From Roseovarius sp. 217 (GTDB lineage: Bacteria; Pseudomonadota; Alphaproteobacteria; Rhodobacterales; Rhodobacteraceae), in assembly GCF_000152845.1 (NCBI RefSeq), contig NZ_CH902584.1, positions 2,223,815 through 2,287,814 of the forward strand: a stretch of 64,000 nucleotides of DNA, given 5' to 3'. The translations under genes and the position numbers were made by a program. Under the pieces are notes generated by a model that made no database searches, was not told the DNA's origin, and saw only the letters and a list, made by a program, of their open reading frames with translations. Below, piece after piece: positions 55,010 through 64,000 of the stretch. How positions within the stretch are numbered: the stretch's first letter is position 1; every line of letters begins with the position of its first letter.

Positions 55010-56377
55010 ATGAGAAGGCTCCTTCTGAGCTTTGCCGCCACCACGGCTCTGGCCAGCCCGTCATTTGCCGAATTGCTTGATCTCGAAAAAGACGAACTGA
55101 CCTTTGGCTTTATCAAACTGACCGATATGGCGCCGCTCGCGGTGGCCTATGATCAAGGCTATTTTCTTGACGAGGGATTGTTTGTCACGCTGGAGGCGCA
55201 GGCCAACTGGAAGGTGCTTCTGGATGGTGTGATCGACGGTCAACTGGATGGTGCGCATATGCTGGCCGGTCAGCCGCTTGCGGCGACAATCGGCTATGGC
55301 ACAAAGGCGCATATCGTCACGCCCTTCTCGATGGACCTGAACGGCAACGGCATCACCGTGTCAAACGAGGTCTGGGACATGATGCGCCCGCATATCCCGT
55401 CTATGGAGGATGGCCGCCCGCAGCACCCGATTTCTGCCAAGGCGCTGATGCCCGTGATCGAGGACTTCAACGCCAGGGGTGAGGCCTTCAACATGGGAAT
55501 GGTGTTTCCCGTGTCGACCCACAATTATGAACTGCGCTACTGGCTGGCCGCCGGCGGTATCAATCCGGGGTATTACAGCCCCGACAACATCTCGGGCCAG
55601 ATCGAGGCGGATGTCTTTCTGTCGGTCACCCCGCCACCGCAGATGCCTGCCACGCTCGAGGCGGGGACGATCCACGGCTATAGCGTCGGCGAGCCGTGGA
55701 ATCAGCAGGCGGTGTTCAAGGGGATCGGCGTGCCGGTCATCACCGATTACCAGCTGTGGAAGAACAATCCCGAAAAGGTCTTTGGTCTGACTGAAGAGTT
55801 CACGGAACAGAACCCGAATACAACGCTGGCCATCACCAAGGCATTGATCCGGGCCGCCATGTGGCTCGATGAGAACGACAACGCCAACCGCGCGCAAGCC
55901 GTGGAGATCCTCAGCCGCCCGGAATATGTCGGCGCGGATTACGAGGTGATCGCCAACTCGATGACCGGCTTTTTCGAATTCGAAAAGGGCGACAAGCGCG
56001 ACATCCCGGATTTCAACGTGTTCTTCCGGTACAACGCGACCTATCCGTTCTATTCCGATGCGGTGTGGTATCTGACACAGATGCGCCGCTGGGGGCAGAT
56101 CGACGAGGCCAAGCCGGACACCTGGTATGACGAGGTTGCCAGATCGGTTTACAAACCCGACATCTACCTTGAGGCGGCGCGCCTTCTGGTCGACGAAGGC
56201 CTGGCCAACGAGGCGGATTTTCCCTGGGACAGCGACGGCTACAAAGAACCGACGCCCGCGGCTGATATCATCGACGCCATTCCCTATGACGGGCGCGCGC
56301 CCAATGCCTATCTCGACAGCCTGCCGATCGGCCTGAAGGGCGAACAGACGGTCGATGGCAATGAGGTCAAGGGCTGA
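55010..56377 (+). CDS. nrtA: Nitrate ABC transporter substrate-binding protein
   Basis: 455 residues from the ATG at 55010, with AAGGA upstream. The signal peptide is [20 protein letters not shown]. The mature protein is the NrtA/CmpA type: [57 protein letters not shown] and EPWNQQA. It captures nitrate in the periplasm for NrtB and the ATPase. First gene after the NasT-responsive leader. Confidence 0.92.
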   Translation: MRRLLLSFAATTALASPSFAELLDLEKDELTFGFIKLTDMAPLAVAYDQGYFLDEGLFVTLEAQANWKVLLDGVIDGQLDGAHMLAGQPLAATIGYGTKAHIVTPFSMDLNGNGITVSNEVWDMMRPHIPSMEDGRPQHPISAKALMPVIEDFNARGEAFNMGMVFPVSTHNYELRYWLAAGGINPGYYSPDNISGQIEADVFLSVTPPPQMPATLEAGTIHGYSVGEPWNQQAVFKGIGVPVITDYQLWKNNPEKVFGLTEEFTEQNPNTTLAITKALIRAAMWLDENDNANRAQAVEILSRPEYVGADYEVIANSMTGFFEFEKGDKRDIPDFNVFFRYNATYPFYSDAVWYLTQMRRWGQIDEAKPDTWYDEVARSVYKPDIYLEAARLLVDEGLANEADFPWDSDGYKEPTPAADIIDAIPYDGRAPNAYLDSLPIGLKGEQTVDGNEVKG

Positions 56378-56402
56378 TCCGCGCCTGCAAACACGCTGTG
56401 CT

Positions 56403-56417
56403 CCGGGCTTGGCCCGG
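56403..56417 (+). terminator. Small hairpin between nrtA and nrtB
   Basis: CCGGGC-TTG-GCCCGG followed by a pyrimidine-rich stretch lies in the 75-bp gap. It may stabilise the nrtA transcript or attenuate transcription so that the binding protein is made in excess. Confidence 0.5.
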
Positions 56418-56452
56418 GGCCTTTCTCTCTCGCCGATGAGGACATGTGAGAC

Positions 56453-57529
56453 ATGACAACCGTTGATCCCAATTTCGCCGAAACAAAAGACCGCGAGGCG
56501 CGTCGCGCCCGGCTTTTTACCCGTATCAATGCGGCCGATAAATGGTTCCAGGTTCTTGGCCTGTCCTGGCTGACACCTGTTCTGAGGGCCGCAGCCGGCG
56601 ACAACCCGAGCGCGCAGATGAAGGAAATCTGGCGGCTTCTGGCGGTTCCGGTCATCGCGATTGTCGTTTTCCTGATGCTCTGGGGCACGCTGGCGCCGAA
56701 AGTGCAGACATCGCTTGGTGCGGTTCCCGGACCTGCTCAGGTCTGGGCCGAGGCTGTCAACCTGCACGAGGACGCGCTGGCCAAGGCCGACAGCAAGGCC
56801 CGGTTTGACGCGCAGGTCGCGCAGTTGAACGAACGCCGTGTCCAACAAGGGCAGGAGCCGGTTGCGCGCGCATATACCGGGGCGCCGACCTATTACCAGC
56901 AGATCTGGACCTCTATTCAGACGGTGTTCTTTGGCTTCTTGATTGCAACGGTCGTCGCCGTGCCGCTTGGGATCGCCGCGGGTCTGTCGCCGATCGCCAA
57001 TGCCGCGCTGAACCCGCTGATCCAGATCTTCAAGCCGGTCTCGCCGCTGGCATGGTTGCCGATCGTGACGATGATCGTCTCGGCGCTGGCGGCCTCCAAT
57101 GACGGGGTCTTTGCCAAGAGCTTTGTCATTTCGGCGGTGACAGTGACGCTCTGTTCGCTCTGGCCGACCCTGATCAACACCGCCCTTGGTGTGGCGAGTA
57201 TCGACAAGGATCTGGTGAACGTCTCGAAGGTGCTCAAGATGAACACCTGGACCAAGATCACCAAGCTCGTCCTGCCGTCGGCTCTGCCTTTGATCTTTAC
57301 CGGGTTGCGTCTGTCGCTTGGCGTGGGCTGGATGGTGTTGATCGCGGCTGAGATGCTGGCGCAGAATCCCGGTCTGGGCAAGTTTATCTGGGACGAATTC
57401 CAGAACGGCTCCAGCTCCAGCCTCGCCAGGATCATGGTCGCGGTCCTGAGCATCGGCATCATCGGCTTCCTGCTGGACCGTGTGATGTATGCGCTGCAAT
57501 CGCTCTTTACCTTTACGAACAACCGGTGA
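56453..57529 (+). CDS. nrtB: Nitrate ABC transporter permease
   Basis: 358 residues with about six to seven membrane helices. The permease coupling loop is visible near KMNTWTKITKLVLPSALPLI followed by FTGLRLSLGVGWMVLIAAEM. A long periplasmic insertion (about residues 85-150) follows the first helix. It overlaps or abuts the ATPase gene, showing co-translation. Confidence 0.92.
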   Translation: MTTVDPNFAETKDREARRARLFTRINAADKWFQVLGLSWLTPVLRAAAGDNPSAQMKEIWRLLAVPVIAIVVFLMLWGTLAPKVQTSLGAVPGPAQVWAEAVNLHEDALAKADSKARFDAQVAQLNERRVQQGQEPVARAYTGAPTYYQQIWTSIQTVFFGFLIATVVAVPLGIAAGLSPIANAALNPLIQIFKPVSPLAWLPIVTMIVSALAASNDGVFAKSFVISAVTVTLCSLWPTLINTALGVASIDKDLVNVSKVLKMNTWTKITKLVLPSALPLIFTGLRLSLGVGWMVLIAAEMLAQNPGLGKFIWDEFQNGSSSSLARIMVAVLSIGIIGFLLDRVMYALQSLFTFTNNR

Positions 57530-57534
57530 GCGCC

Positions 57535-59220
57535 ATGGGGATTTTGACACTCGACAAGGTAAGCCAAAGCTATGGCACTGGTGCGCATGCCAGCCATGTG
57601 CTCAACGATATCAACCTGGACGTGCAAGAGGGCGAGTTCCTGGTTCTTCTTGGCTTTTCCGGGACCGGCAAGACGACGCTGATTAACCTGATGGCGGGGC
57701 TTGAAACGCCCACCAAGGGCAAGGTCACCTTCAAGGGCGCGCCGATTACAGAGCCCGCCCCGGAACGCGGCGTGATTTTCCAAAGCTATTCCCTGATGCC
57801 GTGGCTGACGGTGAACGGCAATGTCCGGCTGGCCGTTGACACGGTTTTCCCCGGTCTGTCGAAGGCGGATAAGGCCGAGAAGGTCGCGCATTACGTCAAG
57901 ATGGTAGGGCTGAGCCACGCCGCTACGCGCCGTCCAGCAGAGTTGTCGGGCGGCATGCGCCAGCGGGTGAACGTGGCCCGCGCTCTGGCCATGAACCCGG
58001 AAATGCTGCTGTTGGACGAACCTCTCTCGGCGCTGGATGCGCTGACGCGGGCCAATCTTGCCGATGAGATCGAGGGCATCTGGCAGGCCGACAGGAAGAC
58101 CTGCGTTCTGATCACCAATGACGTGGATGAGGCGATTATCCTCGCGGACCGCATCATCGCGCTGAACCCGGACGGCACGCTTGGGACAGAGTTCAAGGTG
58201 ACCATTCCGCGCCCGCGCGACCGGACCCGAATGAACACCAACGAGACGTTCAAGCGTCTGCGTGCGGATGTGACCAAGTATCTGATGGAAGTCGGGATCG
58301 AGGCCAAGGTCGAGGGAACGCGGCATTTGCCGAACGTGACGCCGATCCACGGTGTGCCGGCAGCGGTCAAGGAGGCGCAGCACGGTCTGATCGAAAACCG
58401 GTTCCTCGATTTTTCTCAGCTGCACAAGGTCTATCCGACGCCGAACGGGCCGCTGACGGTGGTCGAGAATTTTGATCTGAAGATCGACAGGGGCGAGTTC
58501 ATTTCGCTGATCGGGCACTCGGGCTGCGGCAAATCCACGGTGCTGACCATGGCCGCCGGTTTGAACCCGATCTCCAAGGGGGCGATCAAGCTGGACGGGC
58601 GTCATGTGGAGGGGGCGGACCCTGAACGCGCGGTGGTGTTCCAGTCGCCGAACCTCTTCCCATGGCTATCGGCGCGCGAGAACTGCGCCATCGGGGTGAA
58701 CAAGGTATACCCGAAGGCGTCTCAGGCCGAACGGCAGGATGTGGTGGAGTACTACCTTGAACGCGTTGGTCTGAGCGATGCGATGGACAAGCCTGCCAGC
58801 GATATGTCGAACGGCATGCAGCAGCGCGTGGGGATCGCGCGGGCCTTTGCCCTGTCGCCGAAACTGCTGCTTCTGGATGAACCCTTCGGCATGCTCGACA
58901 GTCTTACCCGCTGGGAATTGCAGGAAGTGCTGATGGAGGTCTGGAGCAGGACCAAGGTCACGGCGATCTGTGTCACCCATGACGTCGACGAGGCGATCCT
59001 GTTGGCGGACCGGGTCGTCATGATGACCAACGGACCGAAGGCCACCATCGGCAAGATCACCTATGTGAATTTGCCGCGCCCGCGCACTCGCAAGGCCCTG
59101 TTGGAGCATCCTGATTACTATGCCTATCGTCAGGAGGTTCTTGATTTCCTTGAAGACTACGAACACGGGGCGACACCAAAGCCCAAACTCGCGGCCCCAA
59201 AGGCCGTCGCGGCGGAGTGA
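57535..59220 (+). CDS. Nitrate ABC transporter double ATPase (NrtC/NrtD-like fusion)
   Basis: 561 residues from the ATG at 57535; a GTG at 57526 is also possible. It contains two complete nucleotide-binding domains. Domain 1: Walker A GFSGTGKTT (40-48), signature LSGGMRQR (137-144), Walker B MLLLDEP, but Asn195 in ITNDVDEA in place of the switch His. Domain 2: Walker A GHSGCGKST, signature SNGMQQR (425-431) lacking the usual SGG, Walker B LLLLDEP, and His482 in VTHDVDEA. A linker of about 70 residues joins them. It powers nitrate import with NrtA and NrtB. Confidence 0.92.
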   Translation: MGILTLDKVSQSYGTGAHASHVLNDINLDVQEGEFLVLLGFSGTGKTTLINLMAGLETPTKGKVTFKGAPITEPAPERGVIFQSYSLMPWLTVNGNVRLAVDTVFPGLSKADKAEKVAHYVKMVGLSHAATRRPAELSGGMRQRVNVARALAMNPEMLLLDEPLSALDALTRANLADEIEGIWQADRKTCVLITNDVDEAIILADRIIALNPDGTLGTEFKVTIPRPRDRTRMNTNETFKRLRADVTKYLMEVGIEAKVEGTRHLPNVTPIHGVPAAVKEAQHGLIENRFLDFSQLHKVYPTPNGPLTVVENFDLKIDRGEFISLIGHSGCGKSTVLTMAAGLNPISKGAIKLDGRHVEGADPERAVVFQSPNLFPWLSARENCAIGVNKVYPKASQAERQDVVEYYLERVGLSDAMDKPASDMSNGMQQRVGIARAFALSPKLLLLDEPFGMLDSLTRWELQEVLMEVWSRTKVTAICVTHDVDEAILLADRVVMMTNGPKATIGKITYVNLPRPRTRKALLEHPDYYAYRQEVLDFLEDYEHGATPKPKLAAPKAVAAE

Positions 59221-59224
59221 AGAC

Positions 59225-61657
59225 ATGACCCAGAAACTTGTTATCATCGGTGCCGGTATGGCGTCTGGCCGGGTCATCGAGACCCTGGTCGAGACCGACC
59301 CCGACGCCTTCGAGATCACGCTGTTCAACGCTGAGCCGCGGGGGAACTACAATCGCATCATGCTTAGTCCCGTCTTGTCTGGTGAGAAGGCGTACGAGGA
59401 TATCATCACTCATGGTGACGACTGGTACGCACAGCATCGCGTGACCTGCCGGTTCGGCGAGCATGTGGTGAGAATCGACCCCGAGAGGAAGGTCGTCGAA
59501 GGGCAAAACGGGCCTGTGTCCTATGACAAGCTGGTGATCGCGACCGGCTCTGCCCCCTTTATCATCCCGGTCCCCGGCAAGGATCTTCCGGGCGTCATCA
59601 CCTACAGGGATCTCGACGATACCAATGCGATGATCGAGGCCGCCACACAGGGTGGCACTGCCGTGGTCATCGGCGGTGGCCTGTTGGGTCTTGAGGCGGC
59701 GGCGGGGCTGGCCGAACGCGGCATGGCGGTCACCGTCGTGCATCTGATGGGGCATTTGATGGAGCGCCAACTGGATGAGGCCGCCGGATACCTGCTGCGC
59801 AAGGACCTGGAAAAGCGCGGCATCACGATCCGCACGCAGGGCTCGACCAAGGCGATCATCGGCAAGGACCGCGCCGAGGCGGTGGTTCTGGAAAGCGGCG
59901 AGACCCTGTCTGCCGATCTGGTGGTCATGGCTGTCGGCATCCGTCCCGAGACGCGGCTGGCGACGGATGCGGGCCTTGACGTCGCGCGCGGGATCGAGGT
60001 GAGCGCGCAGATGCAGACCTCGGATCCCGATATCTTTGCCGTCGGCGAATGCGTGGAGTTCGATGGCACCCTGTTTGGCCTTGTCGCGCCGCTTTACGAT
60101 CAGGCAAGGGTTCTGGCCCGCACGCTTCTGAACGAGCCCGACGCCTTTGTCGTGAAGGATACCGCGACCAAGCTCAAGGTAACGGGCTGTGATCTGTTCA
60201 GCGCCGGGGACTTTGCCGAAGCCGAGGGTCGCGAGGACATCGTGCTGCGCGATCCCGGCAGAGGCATCTACAAGCGGTTGGTGATCGAAGACGACCGGCT
60301 GATCGGTGCGGTCATGTATGGCGATACCGCCGATGGCAACTGGTTCTTCGGTCTGATCAAGGATGAGACCGACATCTCGGAGATGCGCGAGACGCTGATC
60401 TTTGGCCCGGCCTATCAGGGGGGTGCCTCTGCGGACCCTCTCTCAGCCGTTGCAGCATTGCCGCGTGATGCGGAGATTTGTGGCTGCAACGGCATATGCA
60501 AGGGCACCATCGTGGATGCAATCGAAGGCGGCGCAGCCGATCTGGGCGCGGTGCGGGCCACAACCAAGGCCAGCGCGTCCTGCGGGACCTGCACCGGGCT
60601 GGTGGAACAATTGTTGCAGGTCACGCTTGGCGATGATTTTCAGATGCCTGCCGCGCAGCCGATCTGCGGTTGCTGTGATCTGACACATGAGGACCTGCGC
60701 CGCCTGATCAAATCGAAGCCGTTGAAATCGCAGGATGCGGTTTGGCAGGAGCTTGGCTGGACGACCCGCAATGGCTGTCATGTCTGTCGCCCGGCGGTGA
60801 ATTTCTACCTGCTCGCCGACTGGCCGCTGGAGTATCGGGATGACCCGCAAAGCCGCTTCGTGAATGAACGCAAGCACGCCAACATCCAGAAGGACGGCAC
60901 GTTTTCGGTGGTGCCGCGCATGTGGGGCGGCATCACCAACCCGCGCGAGTTACGCGCCATCGCCGACGCGGCGGACAAGTACAACGTGCCCACCGTGAAG
61001 GTCACCGGCGGCCAGCGGATCGACCTGCTGGGTGTCAAGGGCGAGGATCTGCCGCATATCTGGGCGGATCTGAACAAGGCCGGGATGGTGTCCGGGCACG
61101 CCTATTCCAAGGGGCTGCGCACGGTAAAGACCTGTGTGGGCACCGATCACTGCCGCTTTGGCACGCAGGACAGCACCGGGCTCGGCATCAAGCTCGAACA
61201 GATGTTGTGGGGGTCGTGGACGCCGCACAAGGTGAAGCTGGCGGTGTCGGGCTGCCCGCGAAACTGTGCCGAGGCGACCTGCAAGGATGTCGGCATCATC
61301 TGTGTCGACAGCGGGTATCAGGTCGGCGTTGCCGGCGCTGCTGGCATGGATTTGAAGGAAACCGAGCGTCTGTGTGACGTGCCCACCGAGGCCGAGGCGA
61401 TTGCCGTGACGGTCGCCTTTATCCAGCTTTATCGTGAAACCGCCAAATACCTCGACCGGCCCTATAAATGGGTGGCCAAGGTCGGGCTTGATTGGGTCAA
61501 GGGCCGCGTCGTTGACAATCTGGACGAGCGCGCGCGATTGATCGCGGCGTTTGAGCTGTCGCAATCGATCTACCGCAAGGATCCCTGGGCAGATCACGCC
61601 AAGCGGGCCGAGGCCTATCAGCCGCTTGCCGACCTGACATTGGAGGCCGCAGAATGA
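59225..61657 (+). CDS. nirB: Assimilatory NADH-nitrite reductase large subunit
   Basis: 810 residues from the ATG at 59225. FAD domain (VIIGAGMASGR) and NAD domain (VVIGGGLLGLEAA), then a BFD-like 2Fe-2S domain (ICGCNGICKGTI, ASCGTCTGL), then the sirohaem/4Fe-4S domain with TCVGTDHCRFG and SGCPRNCAEA, which supply the four cluster cysteines. It reduces nitrite to ammonium in six electrons with NirD. Tightly spaced between the ATPase gene and nirD. Confidence 0.95.
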   Translation: MTQKLVIIGAGMASGRVIETLVETDPDAFEITLFNAEPRGNYNRIMLSPVLSGEKAYEDIITHGDDWYAQHRVTCRFGEHVVRIDPERKVVEGQNGPVSYDKLVIATGSAPFIIPVPGKDLPGVITYRDLDDTNAMIEAATQGGTAVVIGGGLLGLEAAAGLAERGMAVTVVHLMGHLMERQLDEAAGYLLRKDLEKRGITIRTQGSTKAIIGKDRAEAVVLESGETLSADLVVMAVGIRPETRLATDAGLDVARGIEVSAQMQTSDPDIFAVGECVEFDGTLFGLVAPLYDQARVLARTLLNEPDAFVVKDTATKLKVTGCDLFSAGDFAEAEGREDIVLRDPGRGIYKRLVIEDDRLIGAVMYGDTADGNWFFGLIKDETDISEMRETLIFGPAYQGGASADPLSAVAALPRDAEICGCNGICKGTIVDAIEGGAADLGAVRATTKASASCGTCTGLVEQLLQVTLGDDFQMPAAQPICGCCDLTHEDLRRLIKSKPLKSQDAVWQELGWTTRNGCHVCRPAVNFYLLADWPLEYRDDPQSRFVNERKHANIQKDGTFSVVPRMWGGITNPRELRAIADAADKYNVPTVKVTGGQRIDLLGVKGEDLPHIWADLNKAGMVSGHAYSKGLRTVKTCVGTDHCRFGTQDSTGLGIKLEQMLWGSWTPHKVKLAVSGCPRNCAEATCKDVGIICVDSGYQVGVAGAAGMDLKETERLCDVPTEAEAIAVTVAFIQLYRETAKYLDRPYKWVAKVGLDWVKGRVVDNLDERARLIAAFELSQSIYRKDPWADHAKRAEAYQPLADLTLEAAE

Positions 61658-61983
61658 GCTGGATCGATATTGGCCCGGTGAGCGACATCCCCCTGCGCGG
61701 GGCGCGCAAGATCAAGACGGCGCAGGGGTGTGTCGCAGTGTTTCGCACCGGCCCCGATGAGGTTTTTGCCGCCACTGACAGCTGCCCCCACAAGGGCGGG
61801 CCGCTTTCGGAAGGGATCGTGCATGGGCAGTCGGTCACCTGTCCGTTGCACAACTGGGTGTTTGACCTGAACACGGGTCAGGCCTGGGGCGAAGACGCGA
61901 GTATAACCATCTTTCCCGTGCAGGTCCGCGAGGGCCGCGTCTGGATCGACGGCGCCAGCCTTGCGGCGCGGAGTGCCGCGTGA
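61654..61983 (+). CDS. nirD: Nitrite reductase small subunit (Rieske-type)
   Basis: 109 residues, ATGA-overlapping nirB. The Rieske motif is complete: C44-P-H46 and C63-P-L-H66 in CPHKGGPLSEG and CPLHNWVFD, so this NirD can carry a 2Fe-2S cluster, unlike the cluster-free NirD of enteric bacteria. It partners NirB in the cytoplasm. Confidence 0.94.
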   Translation: MSWIDIGPVSDIPLRGARKIKTAQGCVAVFRTGPDEVFAATDSCPHKGGPLSEGIVHGQSVTCPLHNWVFDLNTGQAWGEDASITIFPVQVREGRVWIDGASLAARSAA

Positions 61984-64000
61984 TGGACGGCAGCGGCCTT
62001 CCCGAAACGCGCTCGACCTGCCCCTATTGCGGGGTAGGGTGCGGGGTCTTGTTGCGCCCGGACGGGCAGGGCGGTCTGGCTGTGCGGGGCGATCCCGAGC
62101 ATCCGGCGAATTTTGGCAGGCTTTGTTCCAAAGGCTCGGCGCTTGGCGAAACCGTGGGGCTGGGTCACCGGCTGCTCACCCCGCGCGTGGCGGGCAAGCA
62201 CACGGATTGGCCGAGCGCGCTGCAACTGGTGGCCGACAGGTTCACCCGGACCATCGCAGACCACGGGCCGGACAGCGCGGCCTTTTACGTCTCTGGTCAG
62301 ATGCTGACCGAGGATTATTATATCGCCAACAAGCTGATGAAAGGCTTCATCGGCTCGGCCAATATCGACACCAATTCGCGGTTGTGCATGGCGTCATCGG
62401 TTGCCGGGCACAAACGCGCCTTCGGCAGCGATACGGTGCCCGGCACCTATGAGGATATTGACGAGGCCGATCTTGTGGTTCTGGTCGGATCGAACCTCGC
62501 CTGGTGCCACCCGGTGCTGTATCAGCGCCTGCTTGCGGCCCGCAAGGCGCGCGGCACCAGGATCGTCGTCATCGACCCGCGCCGCACCGCAAGCTGCGAC
62601 GGGGCAGACATGCATCTGGCGCTGCAACCCGGATCAGATGTGGCGCTGTTCAATCGCCTGTTCATCATGCTTTGGCAAGGCGGTGCGCTGGACAAGGATT
62701 TCATACGCCATACCACCGGATTCGATGCTGCGCTGCAGGCGGCGCAAAACGACCCGAGCGCGCCGATTGGCCTGGCCGAGGCGGATATCGCCGCCTTTTG
62801 CGCGCTTTGGATGCGCACCGAAAAGATTGTCACCATCTATTCCCAAGGGGTCAATCAATCGACTTCTGGCGCGGATAAGGTGAATGCGATCCTCAACTGT
62901 CATCTGGTCACGGGCCGGATCGGCAAGCCGGGATGCGGGCCGCTGTCGGTCACCGGCCAACCAAATGCCATGGGCGGGCGCGAGGTGGGCGGGCTGGCAA
63001 ATATGCTGGCCTGTCATCTTGACCTTGAAAACGCCGATCACCGGTCTGTGGTGCGCGGGTTTTGGGGGGCAGGACCGCTGCCAGAGGCGCCCGGACTCAA
63101 GGCGGTCGACATGTTCCGCGCGGTGGGTGACGGCCGGATCAAGGCGCTCTGGATCATTCACACCAACCCGGCCGTGTCGATGCCCGAGGCCGATGCCGTG
63201 CGCGATGCGATTGCCGCATGCCCCTTTACGGTGGTCAGCGACATCACCGATCAGACCGACACGGCGCGGTTGGCCGATGTGCTGCTGCCCGCAACCGCCT
63301 GGGCCGAGAAAGACGGCACCGTCACAAACTCGGATCGCACCATCAGTCGCCAGCGCCGGGTCTTGGCTGCGCCGGGTCAGGCGCGTCCTGATTGGGACAT
63401 CCTTGCCGAGGTTGGCCGCCGCATGGGGTTCGAGGCGGCCTTTGATTTCGCCAGTGAGGCCGAAATTTTCCGTGAATATGCAGCGCTGTCGGGCCTTGCC
63501 GGTCAGATGGGTCGGGATTTTGATATCTCGGCGCTCTCGACGCTGTCGGACGCAGCGTATAACGACCTTTCCCCTCAGCGCTGGCCGCTGACGCGGGCGC
63601 GCAGCGGAGGACGCTTTTTCGCCGATGGGCAATTCTTCACGCCGGATGGCAAGGCCCGGCTGCTGCCGGTGTCATGCAAACCGCCCGCCGCCAGAACCGA
63701 GCCGCGCTATCCCTTCCGTCTCAACACGGGTCGGGTGCGCGATCAGTGGCACACCATGACCCGCACCGCGCTCAGCCCGCGCCTGTCGGCGCATCTGGCG
63801 GAACCCTTTGTGGATATTCATCCGCAAGATGCAGAGCGATTGAGCCTTGCGCGGTCGGATCTGGTCACGCTGCAAAGCCCTCATGGCCGCGCGATCCTAC
63901 GCGCCCGGATCACCGATGCGGTGCAGGTCGGACAGGTCTTTGCCCCGATGCACTGGACCGGGGAAACAGCGCCTTCGGCCCGAATTGACGCGCTGGTGGC
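61983..64000 (+). CDS. nasA: Assimilatory nitrate reductase catalytic subunit, 3'-truncated by the window
   Basis: The frame starts at 61983, sharing one base with the nirD stop, and stays open to the window end (672 codons visible). The N-terminal 4Fe-4S motif is C13-P-Y-C16-G-V-G-C20 with C48 in LCSKG, followed by molybdopterin-domain segments SNIDTNSRLCM-like (SANIDTNSRLCMASS), DLVVLVGSNLAWCHPV and QGVNQSTSGADKVNAI. Near the window end NTGRVRDQWHTMTR marks the start of the last domain. It reduces nitrate to nitrite with a bis-MGD molybdenum centre. The missing C-terminus may include a BFD-type cluster. Confidence 0.95.
   Translation, partial: MDGSGLPETRSTCPYCGVGCGVLLRPDGQGGLAVRGDPEHPANFGRLCSKGSALGETVGLGHRLLTPRVAGKHTDWPSALQLVADRFTRTIADHGPDSAAFYVSGQMLTEDYYIANKLMKGFIGSANIDTNSRLCMASSVAGHKRAFGSDTVPGTYEDIDEADLVVLVGSNLAWCHPVLYQRLLAARKARGTRIVVIDPRRTASCDGADMHLALQPGSDVALFNRLFIMLWQGGALDKDFIRHTTGFDAALQAAQNDPSAPIGLAEADIAAFCALWMRTEKIVTIYSQGVNQSTSGADKVNAILNCHLVTGRIGKPGCGPLSVTGQPNAMGGREVGGLANMLACHLDLENADHRSVVRGFWGAGPLPEAPGLKAVDMFRAVGDGRIKALWIIHTNPAVSMPEADAVRDAIAACPFTVVSDITDQTDTARLADVLLPATAWAEKDGTVTNSDRTISRQRRVLAAPGQARPDWDILAEVGRRMGFEAAFDFASEAEIFREYAALSGLAGQMGRDFDISALSTLSDAAYNDLSPQRWPLTRARSGGRFFADGQFFTPDGKARLLPVSCKPPAARTEPRYPFRLNTGRVRDQWHTMTRTALSPRLSAHLAEPFVDIHPQDAERLSLARSDLVTLQSPHGRAILRARITDAVQVGQVFAPMHWTGETAPSARIDALV

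Noticed and set aside
55361-57550. 729-codon minus-strand frame opposite nrtA and nrtB
   Set aside because: Shadow of the transporter genes; composition is unlike a real protein.

Overview
The window reads as a high-GC alphaproteobacterial chromosome, most likely a marine member of the Rhodobacteraceae (Roseobacter group). This rests on the assimilatory nitrate cluster, the large RTX/VCBS and ExeM/NucH-type secreted proteins, the dense ATGA/TGATG-coupled operons and overall codon use. No rRNA gene, intact tRNA gene, IS element or CRISPR array was found. Both ends are cut inside genes.

Layout. 1-11322: the 3' 11.3 kb of a giant VCBS/cadherin-type adhesin ending in RTX calcium-binding nonapeptides, then a terminator and a second long hairpin. 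11702-12187: a GNAT acetyltransferase. 12310-18266: a compact six-gene operon that I consider the most interesting element. It encodes a leader-bearing, 19-fold repetitive poly-Gln precursor, an HExxH peptide-modification enzyme, a SagB-type flavin oxidase, a JmjC/cupin oxygenase, a trypsin-like protease and a methyltransferase. This has the architecture of a RiPP pathway of a kind I do not recognise. 18331-20321: a class A beta-lactamase divergent from an AmpR-like LysR regulator. 20394-28286: a seven-gene set combining a 2,2-dialkylglycine decarboxylase (dgdA) and its divergent LysR regulator with a cobalamin-dependent acyl-CoA mutase whose active-site residues resemble 2-hydroxyisobutyryl-CoA mutase, plus a MeaB-like GTPase, a crotonase and an acyl-CoA ligase.

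28507-46413: a transport and detoxification region. It holds an MFS pump with a TetR regulator, a second TetR regulator, XapX protein, exported hydrolases, an isochorismatase-like hydrolase, DoxX, MFS_3, pirin, RidA, a fused ring-cleavage dioxygenase/esterase (an MhqO-MhqD-like fusion), a PNPOx-flavoreductase, a GST, an LLM flavoprotein, LysE and a LysR regulator. A palindrome ATACG-N3-CGTAT occurs upstream of the second tetR gene and twice between ridA and the dioxygenase/esterase fusion, which suggests one electrophile- or quinone-responsive regulon. 47167-52215: an RTX extracellular nuclease. 52989-64000: nitrate assimilation, nasT-nasS, then an RNA leader with ANTAR-type hairpins, nrtA, nrtB, a double-ATPase nrtC/D-like gene, nirB, nirD and a truncated nasA.

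How the parts work together. In the nitrate cluster NasS/NasT sense nitrate and control antitermination in the leader before nrtA; the ABC transporter imports nitrate, NasA reduces it to nitrite and NirBD to ammonium. In the RiPP-like operon the inferred order is precursor synthesis, leader-guided oxidation of the repeats by up to three oxidative enzymes, methylation, and cutting at the regularly spaced Lys/Arg residues by the encoded protease. That order is inference from gene content only.
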